NCBI GenBank assembly: GCA_003427395.1 | Contig: BFEA01000171.1 | Coordinates: 943,100-963,786, forward strand | DNA from: Chara braunii | Taxonomy: Eukaryota; Streptophyta; Charophyceae; Charales; Characeae | Reading direction: 5' to 3' | DNA length: 20,687 bases | Shown here: positions 8,560-17,395 of the stretch, piece by piece | How the letters are laid out: the number at the start of each line of letters is the position of its first letter | Position numbering within the stretch: the stretch's first letter is position 1 | The notes under the pieces: model-generated | What the model saw: the letters and a program-made list of their open reading frames with translations, nothing else | Databases searched by the model: none | Told to the model about the DNA's origin: nothing | Position numbers and translations under genes: made by a program

Positions 8560-9090
8560 CTACAGGTTCTGAATCCACCTTAGTGTCTTGTTAGGCTTCC
8601 GAAAGACGAACCACCGATTTGCGTATGGCGATGCCGTAGGCTCAGCAACGAAGGAGTCCATCTTCGCTCGGAGGAGGTCTGTTACTTCTCCCGCTATCCC
8701 AAATTCATAGGATGGCCCCTTATCATTCCAGCACTCATGTTCTACCGTGTGGATTCTGACCGGAGGGATTAACTTCGCATCTAGTCGTCCCTTCTGGTGA
8801 TCACTAAAGGCAAATGCCAGGTGAAACTCCTGGCAGGTCCTTTTGATTAGGCGGGTTTCTTCCTCCGTTAAGAACCCGTCTATCCCTATCTTCATTGTGT
8901 CCGCTACCTCATCTGGTATCCGATGTCCCTCCATCGCCCTTCTTTCTCGGATCACTCGAAGGACCTCTTCCTCCTTCTCCATAGCCTCTTCCTTTGACGT
9001 CTCTAGCGGGATCGAGACCGGTTTTGCTTTCTTCCCTACCGGCTTGTACTTTCGAACACTTCCTTTCGGGATCTTTCTCCTAAAAAATGA
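8560..9090 (-). pseudogene. Reverse transcriptase, fingers part (minus copy)
   Basis: This is the -1 frame entered at the T6A heptamer, read from SFFRRKIPKG (about 9090) through EKEEEVLRVIRERR, HLAFAFSDHQKGRLD and CWNDKGPSYE to YANRWFVFRKPNKTLRWIQNL, the gypsy RT segment before the first catalytic Asp. It stops at TAG 8562-8560; the plus copy has His there (QNLHKLN). The residues after the stop continue as KLNAVTIRD in the same frame, so it is a nonsense mutation followed by a frameshift near 8527. Confidence 0.85.
9081..9087 (-). promoter_or_regulatory. Putative -1 programmed frameshift heptamer T TTT TTA (minus copy)
   Basis: The upstream frame reads CAT TTT TTA GGA; the RT frame reads TCA TTT TTT AGG, one base back. 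The site therefore fits X XXY YYZ as T TTT TTA in the correct phase. The plus element has the same heptamer in the same phase at the same protein junction. Slippage itself is inferred; any downstream pseudoknot was not evaluated. Confidence 0.6.
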
Positions 9091-9128
9091 ACAGTCGGAA
9101 TTGCCCCCGTCGCCTCTACAACTCGTGG

Positions 9129-9660
9129 TTAAATACTAACTAGTTTCCTATTCAGGCAATATCCCTTTTGCACCTCTCTTTCGAACTTGGCTAAGGCTGC
9201 CGAATCCACTCCGACCTTGTGGTATCTGAGGGCCTTGATGAGTTGCAATTGATCGGGGATTTCGAGGGCGATTTTCGGCACGTCTATGCGTATTTCTTTC
9301 CGTTTAGGCAGGCTAGCACCAAGTTCGACCTCTGACTCCCTTTCCGCTACCATAACACCTAGGACTTCGTCCTCTGTCTCCTCTTCTTCTGGGGCAGGCC
9401 CATCTTGATCCACTCCTTTTTGTTGAATGCTTCCTCAATCATGATTTCTACTCTTTCTCTCATACCCTCCATCCGTGCGAAAACCCCTTTCCGCGTGCTA
9501 TCCTCGAACGACAGCGACCATGTTGCCAATTTCCCCTTCTGGGGGTCTCCTCCCGTTCCAAGGAGTCGGCGGAGCTCTCCCCGACCGGTCATAGGGTCCT
9601 CTATGTCTACCATGTATGAGTCATCGTGCAAGTGCATGCCTATCATCTCTACGTTCGCTG
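9129..9660 (-). pseudogene. Gag-pro/pol linker remnant (minus copy)
   Basis: Two overlapping frames make one degenerate coding stretch. The first begins at the repeat border with VEMIGMHLHDDSYMVD and passes FEDSTRKGVFARMEGM; near 9412 it shifts to a frame with PEEEETEDEVLGVMVAERE. It ends at TAA 9131-9129, 42 nt before the heptamer, and the frame stays open from there to the heptamer. It occupies the place of the segment between protease and RT in the plus element but is longer (about 188 codons) and shows no DSG or ILG protease motif. Function unknown. Confidence 0.55.
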
Positions 9661-9810
9661 TCGGAAGATGATGCGGTGCGGCAGCGGAAATTGACCCACC
9701 GCGGTCAACTCCCATGCTGCGTCAAAATTGCGTCCGCAGTCATGGGCCCAAGCGCTTCGGTTAGACTTCCCCTGGGCCAAAATCGAGGGAAAGACGGCGC
9801 GGCGGTACGG
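9661..9810. repeat. 150-bp dispersed repeat, copy 1
   Basis: It starts TCGGAAGATGATGCGG and ends GGCGGTACGG. It matches 18627-18776 over all 150 bases with about six substitutions and no gap. Similarity ends sharply on both sides, and no inverted termini or target duplications are seen. Here it separates the two truncated retroelements; at the other site it lies about 50 bp upstream of a minus-strand TATA box. Confidence 0.92.
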
Positions 9811-10103
9811 GCCTGAGGAAAGTGTACATTCACATCTCGAGGATAAGGGAACTGCTTCGAAGCTTGCATGAGAAAGTGACTTGGGGGCAACGAGTCAGGC
9901 AATTTGAAAGACTCCCTAGTTTTCTGACTACGGATAGCTTCACTGATAGGAGAGACTGGGCGCCTCTTCTAGAAGCTATTGTCGTGGTTGGTAGAGCAAG
10001 AGAAAATGACCTAGTCATGCGACCAAAGACGCTGTTTTCCGATACCTTTGTACGTCGGTTCGAAGTCCAAGACAAAGCTTCTTCTGAATTTTTTCTCACC
10101 TGA
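9811..10103 (+). pseudogene. Gag-like module 1 (truncated) of plus element
   Basis: The open frame reads from the repeat border. It contains RELLRSLHEKVTWGQ and LPSFLTTDSFTDRRDWAPLLEAI, which match the C-terminal end of the next two modules (KKEGKKVTWS, FANGEDWEPILNAV; RKGARVVSN, FTDGRNWEP). Its N-terminal part is missing. A frameshift near 10045 moves the frame to the next ORF. No zinc knuckle is seen. It probably belongs to the structural (gag) polyprotein by position only. Confidence 0.55.
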
Positions 10104-10638
10104 CAATGGAAAGGAGCTTGTTATGGCCGAGGAGTATGCTGGTTTCCTAAGAAGCAGGCATAGTTGGGAGAAGGCTGAAGGAAAGGAACTACGAGATATT
10201 AATTATTCGGTTATCTCGCGCCTACTCCGGGATTTAGAGCCCCTCACGGTAGGAGGGGCATTTCCTTATGAGATTGAGAGATACACTGTCTTAGTCATAC
10301 ATGAGGCTGAGGAGAAAGTGTATGTGTTAGTAACTCGCTTCCTAGAGACCAATGAATATGACGTACGTATATACACTCCAGTGACTAGGAAGATTTGGCG
10401 GTGGTATACTGGGTGTCATGAGTGGGCACTTAGTCACGTCTGTAAATACAGAGACGGACTCAAGAAGGAAGGTAAGAAAGTTACTTGGAGTGTGGAGCCT
10501 ACTGAGTACGAGGGTTTTTCAAGTCCTCCTATCCCCAATTGCTTCGCCAATGGTGAGGACTGGGAGCCTATTCTTAATGCTGTTTTGAGAGATAGGAAGT
10601 GGAGCGGTGTCAACATTGGCGATTCAGGCACTGGATAG
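10048..10638 (+). pseudogene. Gag-like module 2 of plus element
   Basis: This is the complete copy of the repeated module. Landmarks in order: LEPLTVGGAFPYEIERY, KVYVLVTRFLETNEYDVR, YTPVTRKIWRW, GLKKEGKKVTWS, FANGEDWEPILNAV. Module 3 repeats each in the same order. The frame ends GDSGTG then TAG at 10636-10638; the next frame (IQALDRIRRIMGVARE) is coding-like, so a frameshift lies just before. It has no CCHC knuckle and no match I recognise. Gag is a positional inference: it precedes the protease in the same element. Confidence 0.55.
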
Positions 10639-11050
10639 GATTAGACGGATCATGGGGGTCGCTAGGGAGTAGGCAATGTCTGGTTACTGTCCGGAAGTTA
10701 CGGCAACACTAGACGCCTTGGTTCCTTTTACCAGTGGAGGAACTTTCCCCTACAAGGTAGAGCGCTGCATATCCCTGGAGGAGAAGCATGCACCTGGGAA
10801 GGCGTATATCCTTGTAGTGAAGTTCCTTGACACTGGCGAATACGATATCCGACCCTATATTCCCTCACTGAGAGAGAGAGGGACAGATCGCGAGTCCTTT
10901 CAGAGCTGGATTAGTGATATAGTTAATCAAGAAAAGAGAGAGTTAGAAAGAAAAGGAGCAAGAGTAGTAAGTAACCTAGCTCCGATTGTGTTTGACAAGT
11001 TCCCCGAACCAGTTTTGCCGGAAAGTTTTACCGACGGCAGAAACTGGGAA
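10639..11050 (+). pseudogene. Gag-like module 3 of plus element
   Basis: The frame carries a TAG at 10670-10672, then MSGYCPEV and the third module: LVPFTSGGTFPYKVERC, KAYILVVKFLDTGEYDIR, YIPSLRERG, ERKGARVVSN, FPEPVLPESFTDGRNWEP. Near 11050 the frame shifts; EETEITLSWKEAVALIPK follows in the protease frame. Close spacing and order match module 2, so this is a tandem duplication within the polyprotein. Confidence 0.55.
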
Positions 11051-11052
11051 CC

Positions 11053-11889
11053 GAGGAGACCGAGATCACTCTATCCTGGAAAGAAGCAGTAGCCTTGATA
11101 CCTAAGTTTAGAGAAGAACTTAAAAAGATGGTTGAAAGGTGGAAGGTAGAAATCAATACCCTAAGACTCTTTCCTCAGCATGTGGAAAGAGCCCCGTTTG
11201 GTACCAAGATGAGGTTTGATAACATGTCGTGTGGATACTTGAATATCTCTGTGAATGACGTGAAGGTTAGAGCCCTAGTGGACTCTGGGACCGAGATGGT
11301 GCTTATGTCCTCGACCACAATGAGATCATGTGGACTTGGAATAGATAGGAAAGCCAACCACCAACTCTCCAATATAGCCGGATTCCTACCATTGGAAGGA
11401 TTCATTGATGATTTGCCCATCCGGATTGGAACTTTACGGGCCGAGATCCTCTGTTTTGTGGTCCCCAACTTGGATAATGATTGCATTCTCGGAGCCCCTT
11501 TCCTACATAGAATGGAGGCTTGTGCGTTCTTTGGCCATGATGGGGCAGCCTGGCTTTCTCTTCAGGATCCTAACAATGGTCAAGAACAGGCTTTTGTGAT
11601 AAGTGATAGGCATCATCCTCGTCATCAGCGACATGTTAACTCTCTCAAGCATGGAGAATCTGACAAGTTGATTGAGGAAGTACGAGCAAAGCTGAAAGAA
11701 AGTGGAATAATAGACGAGAAGACAACGATTAGAGTAAATGATATCGGGAAGATGCTCAAGCTCCTGGATAAAGAGAAGGAGTTGGGCGATAAGAGAGAAA
11801 TGGAAGGATTAAAGGATGCTGTGAGGGCGGCAAAAGTTGGCACGATGCAGCTCACCTTCTCTGCGAGTGGTCCTTTTTTAGGAAAATAA
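11053..11889 (+). pseudogene. Retropepsin-type aspartic protease and linker (plus copy)
   Basis: The protease cuts the polyprotein. DSGTE (11281-11295) is the catalytic Asp-Ser/Thr-Gly motif, preceded by VKVRALV; ILGAPFLHRM (from 11485) is the second conserved motif, with RIGTLRAEILCFVVP before it. About 90 residues of hydrophilic linker follow (RAKLKESGIIDEKTT, LLDKEKELGDKRE). The frame runs through the T6A heptamer and ends three codons later at TAA 11887-11889, as expected of the non-shifted product. The stretch is open throughout, but upstream frameshifts detach it from the gag-like modules. Confidence 0.82.
11874..11880 (+). promoter_or_regulatory. Putative -1 programmed frameshift heptamer T TTT TTA (plus copy)
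   Basis: The upstream frame reads CCT TTT TTA GGA AAA TAA; RT begins in the -1 frame, TCC TTT TTT AGG AAA ATA. The -1 product SFFRKIITGSKRKYK aligns with SFFRRKIPKGSVRKYK of the minus copy, so the junction is homologous. The same heptamer is used by HIV-1-type gag-pol frameshifting. Confidence 0.65.
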
Positions 11890-12803
11890 TCACCGGATCT
11901 AAGAGGAAGTATAAGTGCAAGGGCGTTAAGAAGAATCCGGTGGCAGTTCTGATAGAAAAGGAATACAATGAGGCATTAGAGAAGGAGAGAAAGATAGTTA
12001 AAAGATCACGAGAGGCTGCATTAAAAGGAGGGAGAATCACCCCAGAGAGGTTCAAGATAATGAAGGTAGGAGCCAATGACTTCCCTCTGCCGGCTGAGAG
12101 GGATTTCATATATGAATTATGTCAAAAGTACAGTGGTGCCTTTTCCTTTAATGATGAGGAGAGGGGACGACTATACGTTGACATGATCAAGATGGTCAAG
12201 ATCTGGACCGTTCCCCACACGCCTTGGAATGACAGACCCACGAAATATGCCCAAAAGGAAGAAAAAGAGGTAATGGAGTACATAAATCAGAAGATCGCCT
12301 CCAACGTTGTGGAACTAGCTGATGGAGCTTATGCCAATCACTGGTTTTGCTTTTGGAAGCCAGGTGGCGGTCTGCGCTGGATACAAAACTTGCACAAATT
12401 GAACTCGGTAACGGTACGCGATGCGGGTAGCTTACCCAACGCGGATCTATTAGCCAAGTCATTTGCCGGAAGGAGCATCTACTCCCTAATGGACTTGTAC
12501 TCTGGCTATGACCAGTTCCCGATAGATCCTACTAGTCGACCTATGACCGCCATGCACACGCCTAGAGGCCTCATACAAATGTGTGTGGTGCCTCAAGGGT
12601 GGACGAATGGGGTCGCGGTCGTTCAGCGAGATATGCTGAAGGTCATGGAGGACATATACCCAGAGGTTACGTTTCCATACATTCATGACAATCCAGTTAA
12701 AGGACCGAAGGAAAAAGATGAGACTTTACTGGATGGTCGAGTCAGGCAGTTCGTATGGGAACATGCGCAGGGAGTAGCGAAAGTACTAGAAAGGTTGGCT
12801 AAA
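11881..12803 (+). pseudogene. Reverse transcriptase (plus copy), catalytic Asp to His
   Basis: Motifs in order: GAFSFNDEERGRLY, TPWNDRPTKYA, ANHWFCFWKPGGGLRWIQNL, SLMDLYSGYDQFPID (first catalytic Asp, near 12492), TPRGLIQMCVVPQGWTNG, and YIHDNPVKG at 12678-12704. The last is YIDDNPIKG in the minus copy: codon 12684-12686 is CAT (His) where GAT (Asp) is expected, which removes a catalytic metal ligand. The frame stops at TAG 12804-12806, aligned with Tyr in the minus copy, and continues unchanged after it. Confidence 0.9.
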
Positions 12804-12806
12804 TAG

Positions 12807-13448
12807 AACCTAACAGCCAGCGGGCCGAAATCACTACTGTTCCAAATGGAGGTAACGATCTTGGGTTTTAGGTGCTTCTTGGAAGGAAGGAGCCCCGATC
12901 CGAAAAAAGTGGATAAACTCCTGAACTGGCCTATGCCTCTAAAAACGGTTGGGGAAGTAAGGAGCTTCCTAGGGGTCTGTAGCTTCTGGCGGATCTTCAT
13001 CCCCGGGTTTGCCAAGATAGCCGAACCCCTTAGAGAAATGGTGCGACAAGGAGCTAGCTTAGAGTGGTCTGACCAAAGAGAGAAGGTTGCGCGGGTACTT
13101 CAAGATAAGCTAAGAGATGGCGGGGTCGTATTAGGAGTACCCTACTTCGTCGATGAAAAGGAGAGGCCCTTCATCATCGAAGCCGATGGCGGCTCGATAG
13201 CATTAGGAGGGGTGCTCGTGCAGCGAGATGAGAATGGTAAAGAAAGGTCACTTAGATTTGAGAGTCGCACCCTTAATTCGTTAGAGAGAGGCTATATTCA
13301 GTTCAGGAAGGAACTCCTGGCAATCCTGCACTGTCTCAGGGTATTTAAACACTATGTTATGGGACGGAAATTCATCCTAAGAACGGATTCCACGGCAGTA
13401 ATCGGAGCGGTTAAGAGGCATCAACAAGTACGGTTAGTAGGTGGATAA
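12807..13448 (+). pseudogene. RT thumb/connection and RNase H (plus copy)
   Basis: It continues the RT frame after the TAG with NLTASGPKSLLFQ, VTILGFRCFLEGRSPDP and FLGVCSFWRIFIPGF. RNase H follows: Asp in IEADGGSIALGG, FESRTLNSLERGY, Glu in FRKELLAILHC, Asp in LRTDSTAVIG. All three catalytic acids are visible. At about 13440 a one-base loss throws the frame to TAA 13446-13448; the true continuation (IIHIWTYDFVLEKV) is in the next frame, matching GFIWQFDYKIERI of the minus copy. Confidence 0.88.
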
Positions 13449-14191
13449 TACACATATGGACGTATGATTTTGTGTTAGAAAAGGTACCTACTGAAAATAA
13501 TCGAGCCGATGGACTGAGCCGCGTAGAATGGGGATCAATAGATGATGAATCTCTTGAGGAGGCACCCTTCGTTGACGAATTCCTTATGGAAGACGATGAT
13601 GAAGGATTACCTCCAGCTCCTAGTTGTTATACAGCCTCAGCCATAGCAACGAGCAGGGAAGACTGCTGGGGAGAAAAGGAAGACCCTTACCTCCACTACC
13701 TTCTAACTCGAAAGGATGAAGAGGAAGGATGGTACGGGATGGTAGAACAAGCTGCTGTTGCAGCTCATGAGCTGGCAGAGAGTTCAAGGATGGCTGAACG
13801 AAGGCTGAATGAGATAGAGGAAGAGCCGGAAGACCCTGAGCAAGATAAGGACGCTGAGGAGAGATTCAAGAAGGATGAGTATGATGGGGAATATAAGAGG
13901 ATCGGTATGGTAATGAGCAGTAATCAGTTGGACGAATTCTACCATGAGAAAACAAAGAGAACCTTTAGGCTGCGTAGGGGTCACTTTTTTGTGGATGCAA
14001 AGGAAGGACTACCGCCACTGAGAGTAGTGTGTGGTAAGGAAAGGCAACTAGAGGTGATCGCCGCACTGCATGAGGGTCAAGCAGGGTGTCATAAGGGTGC
14101 TGATGCTACATACTATAAAGTATCTCGACTATATCACTGGGATGGTCTAAGGGATATGGTTATGAGATATTGTAAGTCATGTGAAGCCTGT
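13449..14191 (+). pseudogene. RNase H end, acidic tether and integrase zinc domain (plus copy)
   Basis: It starts with the end of RNase H (NNRADGLSRVEWG), then a long acidic tether (DEFLMEDDDEGLPP, EEEPEDPEQDKDAEE), then the integrase N-terminal domain: LRRGHFFVDAKEG, HEGQAGCH and CKSCEAC supply the His/Cys pairs. It stops at TAG 14192-14194, where the minus copy has Gln right after the last Cys (CQEQSS); CAG to TAG is the simplest change. The same frame goes on after the stop. Confidence 0.85.
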
Positions 14192-14194
14192 TAG

Positions 14195-15175
14195 AAAAGG
14201 TCATCTATGAGATTGATTGAACCCTTATACCCCACTGTTCTTGTTGAACCTGGCAGTACTGTTCACCTTGATCTAATTACTATGCCACCTGGTAAGGATG
14301 AAATGAAATATGTACTAAACATGAGAGATAAGATGTTTGGTTATGTTGAAGCAAAAGTCATCTGTAAGAAAACTGCAAAGACAGTGGCAGATTGGATCGA
14401 GGAAATTTATCTAAGGTACCCCTTCATACGTGAGTTTGTGGCTGATCAGGGATCAATGTTCAAGAACAAGATGGTCAGGAGGCTTATGTTCAGACTTGGA
14501 GTCGGGATCAGATTTGTGACACCATATCATCCTCAGGCTAATGCACCAGTGAAAAGAGGTCACAAGACACTAAAGGATGCTATATCGAAATGGTGCCAAG
14601 GTGACTCCAGGAATTGACCATCTTTCTTGAGGACGGTTGTCTACGCTGACAATGTGACTGTCAAACGGACTACAGGTTATGCGCCCGTTACACTCTGGTA
14701 TGGCAGATATGCTACTTCTCCCATTGAGAACCTGGTTGAGACCTGGACCCATGAGGCATAGAGAGAGTCGTACTCCACAGAGGAGTTACTGAGGCTGAGG
14801 ATCAGGCAAATCAAGGAAGTGGATGAGGCCATAATTGAGGCCACAAAGAGGATGTAAGACAACAGATTGTCTGATCAGACATGGTGGAAAAGCAAGAGGT
14901 AGATCAGGAAGGAACGACTTCAAATCGGAGATATTGTACTTCTACATGATACATCTCTCGAGACACAGTGGACCAAGAGATTGGAGGCCAGGTGGATGGG
15001 ACCATTCAGGATCATCAGAGAGGTTGAAGGCAAGGCCTATGAGTTAGCAGAGATGGATGGTACGAGATCCCATGGTATAGTATCCGGCTCCCGACTTCGA
15101 AAATTCATACTTAGAGACGCAGATTTGATTCCGAGTTCGGGCAGAGTGATGAGGCGAGGCCCGAGAGCCGTCTAG
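14195..15175 (+). pseudogene. Integrase core and C-terminal domain (plus copy), catalytic Glu to Lys
   Basis: The first Asp is in VHLDLITMP and the second in FVADQGSMF. The Glu position, 35 residues on, reads NAPVKRGH: codon 14552-14554 is AAA (Lys) instead of GAA/GAG, so the DDE triad is broken. Stops in the same frame: TGA 14615 (Trp in the minus copy, GNW), TAG 14759, TAA 14855, TAG 14900. The C-terminal part reads LQIGDIVLLHD, RWMGPFRIIREVEG and IVSGSRLRKFILRD, homologous to the minus copy. The frame closes at 15173-15175, about 10 bp before the 49-bp array. Confidence 0.88.
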
Positions 15176-15184
15176 CATCAGCCC

Positions 15185-15706
15185 AAACATGCTGAGACGT
15201 GGCCAGTGTGCCATCAACATTTGTTGGGACGTGGTGAGAGTGCCGCCAGCTTCAGATGATTATATGCTAGGATGTGGACAGTGTGCCGCCAGCTTCAGTT
15301 GATGACGATTATATGCTGGGATGTGGACAGTGTGCCGCCAGCTTCAGTTGATGATGATTATATGNTCAGTTGATGACGATTATATGCTGGGATGTGGACA
15401 GTGTGCCGCCAGCTTCAGTTGATGACGATTATATGCTGGGATGTGGACAGTGTGCCGCCAACTTCAGTTGATGACGATTATGAGCTGGGATGCGGACAGT
15501 GTTGCCGCCAGCTACAGATGATCATGATTATTGGTTGGGATGTGGCCAGTGAGCCGCCAGCTATCGATGATTATGAGCTGGGATGTGGACAGTGTTGCCG
15601 TCAGCTACAGATGATGATGATTATTTGCATGGGACGTGGCCAGTGAGCCACCAACTATCGATGATGATTATGTGCTGGGACGTGGCCCGTGTGCCTCCAG
15701 CAGCAG
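15185..15706. repeat. 49-bp tandem array after the plus-element integrase
   Basis: The common unit is GATGACGATTATATGCTGGG followed by ATGTGGACAGTGTGCCGCCA and GCTTCAGTT, 49 bp, at 15301, 15350, 15372, 15421 and 15470. Flanking copies are more diverged. One unit is cut to 22 bp at the ambiguous base 15365, which probably marks a collapsed or mis-joined assembly point. The array sits where a 3' UTR of the element would be. Confidence 0.88.
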
Positions 15707-17295
15707 CCGACAGTCGGTTGCTATGATTATGGTATGATTTCGGATGCCGGAGCTGGATACGAGCAGCCTATGATGGCTCGGCTCATTGGTGGACTTATGT
15801 GTCTGCCGGGCCCAGATTGACCCCAGTTTTGCATGTATGTGAGTTAAACTTTTAAAATTTCAGTTCATTGCATTTTATCTGGCTTGTCATGTGTCAGTCC
15901 TGGGACATGCCTGGGGGATTGGGAACCAGTTTATGGGACTTCAATTCTTGCCTCTTATTGTATTTTATTTAGTCTGAATGACATTTATGAAATGAATGGC
16001 TGTGGGATAAAGTAAGATCTGTTTTCTTCCTCTCATAAGTCAGCGCTCAGTTGATGGGGCAACCTTCTAGTACGATTGCGTGAGGAGGATTGCCTAGCAT
16101 CATCTTACACAAATTGATTAGCTATCTCTGAAACAGGGTGACATTTAGCCTAGTGAAGTGTTCCCTTGGCAAGGGACTCAGCATCGCCGAGATGGGGTTC
16201 CTCTCCAGACGGGCCTTCGTGGCTAAACGCTACCAAGCTTTAAAGGGATAGGTAATCAGTCATGTGTCATAATCGATGGAGTGATCTGTCCGATCATGGG
16301 ATCGGGCAAAGATCACTTAGCATCGCAGCGGATTGAGGCTCGCTGCATTCTTCATGCTGGAAGGAGTGTTCCCACTGCAGCCGTCGGGCTCTCGCAACGG
16401 TTCCCCGACGAGAGTCTATCCACAGTGGCGTCCCCTGCTGTGTTACCACTTGCGTCCTTCATGAAGAGGCGGAGAGTTTTTGACTGCGCCTCTTGAGCAA
16501 GAGATGATTCCCTGAAGCAGGTTCTCACAAGGTCCAGAGGCTAGCTGGGTCAGCGAAGTGTCTGAGCCATAGTGGCAGATAACTCCGGACCCTATAGTGG
16601 CTAGTCATTCCTCAGGTCATCATATGGTGATCTGGTCTGCCTGCTAGAAAGGAAGGAGGCATCCTGAGCCTCTCCCAGTCTAAATCCGACATTTGGCTGA
16701 TCAAGGTGGTGGACTCCTACTATCACTCTGATCGGGGTGTCTCTCGGGAGCAGTGTCTCCAGGGGCATTCCCTTGGCATCGGGCCAAGCCAGGTATCCAC
16801 AGCCCAGCTGGCAACAGGGCCATTATGGCCTCCTAGCCCACTGTTGCAAAGCTTAATTGTGGACTCGCTCTGACTCACCAGTAGTGTCTGGTTGGGTGTT
16901 GGCTGGCTCCCCGCACAGTAGCAAGAGTCGGGCGTTAGAAAGAAGTCGAGCGAGTAGACGGAGGCTCTGAAGTCGACTAAAGAGCTTCCGCGCCATGGGT
17001 CTGCACTCATCGGAGTGAGGGCTTCATGAAGGGGTATGCGGCTCCCCGTGAGCTGTTCTGAGCAAGGGCTCAGAGGGTGGTCGGACCGCCATGACTGGGA
17101 ATCAAGACTGACTTTGCTCTGCTTGCCAGGTTGGGTCAGCGGAGGAGCCCACCAGGGCGAGCGGGGGCACTCTCGGAAGGCCGAAAGGTAAGACTCTGAG
17201 AGTGAGTGAGGAAGGGGTGTCGGCAAGGGTCTTTAGGAGAGATCCTTCTTTTTCTCGTCTTTCTTTTGAGGCATGACTTGACATCTGTTTTGCAG
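15707..17295. other. No convincing gene; hairpin and intron-like signals
   Basis: Mostly unassigned. A strong hairpin lies at 16281-16316: GTGATCT / AGATCAC (7 bp) enclosing CCGATC / GATCGG (6 bp) around ATGG. At 17188 AAAG|GTAAGA matches a 5' splice site, and TGACTTGAC ... TCTGTTTTGCAG ends at 17295, a good branch-point and acceptor pair, so a 108-bp intron is possible. The flanking reading frames are short and unlike known proteins. The 167-codon minus ORF (17226-16723) is Ser/Pro-rich with no signal supporting it. No LTR boundary could be set. Confidence 0.4.
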
Positions 17296-17307
17296 GTACC
17301 CTACAGC

Positions 17308-17389
17308 CAGACAAAGACAACGGGGTTTGGTATGACCAGACAGTGAGCGGCACAGAACCGGCAGACAAAGAGAAAGGGGTTTGGTATGA
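17308..17389. repeat. 28-bp direct repeat, 54 bp apart
   Basis: CAGACAAAGACAACGGGGTT-TGGTATGA at 17308-17335 recurs at 17362-17389 with two substitutions in 28. After the second copy the plus strand can read GFGMITPYEAAFGLD, which resembles the TPYE segment of gypsy integrases. It is too short to call a gene but hints at old integrase sequence here. Confidence 0.55.
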
Positions 17390-17395
17390 TCACCC

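Larger units (their letters stand above)
5718..9660 (-). mobile_element. Ty3/gypsy-like LTR retroelement, 5'-truncated, inactive (minus copy)
   Basis: Read on the minus strand the order is linker, frameshift heptamer, RT, RNase H, integrase. RT before RNase H before integrase is the Ty3/gypsy order; Ty1/copia places integrase before RT. Protein similarity begins abruptly at 9660, where the 150-bp repeat starts, so gag, any protease and the 5' LTR are missing. At least six in-frame stops and three frameshifts are visible. No LTR pair or target-site duplication could be found. About half the residues match the plus-strand element by eye. Confidence 0.85.
9811..15175 (+). mobile_element. Ty3/gypsy-like LTR retroelement, 5'-truncated, inactive (plus copy)
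   Basis: The order is gag-like modules, retropepsin, heptamer, RT, RNase H, integrase. The first module is cut at 9811, exactly where the 150-bp repeat ends, so the 5' LTR and leader are missing. Seven in-frame stops (TAG 10670, 12804, 14192, 14759, 14900; TGA 14615; TAA 14855), frameshifts near 10045, 11050 and 13440, and two catalytic changes show that it is dead. It is the same lineage as the minus copy but clearly diverged. No 3' LTR could be delimited beyond 15175; CCTGGGGGATTGGGAA near 15909 is a weak PPT candidate. Confidence 0.88.

Noticed and set aside
9661-9810. 150-bp repeat as a MITE
   Set aside because: No terminal inverted repeats and no target-site duplication at either copy.
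9613-9816. Small shared peptide encoded by the 150-bp repeat (also 18615-18881)
   Set aside because: The two frames are open by chance over a short non-coding repeat; flanking residues differ and there is no start context.
8264-12692. Bacterial retron or diversity-generating RT because of the odd active-site box
   Set aside because: Linked retropepsin, RNase H and DD35E integrase in gypsy order show an LTR retroelement.
10670-14902. Genetic code with TAG read as an amino acid
   Set aside because: TGA and TAA also interrupt the same frame, frameshifts and catalytic losses are present, and one TAG aligns with Tyr, so decay explains it.
16723-17226. 167-codon minus-strand ORF
   Set aside because: Ser/Pro-rich without motif, start signal or neighbour; it also overlaps the possible splice donor on the plus strand.
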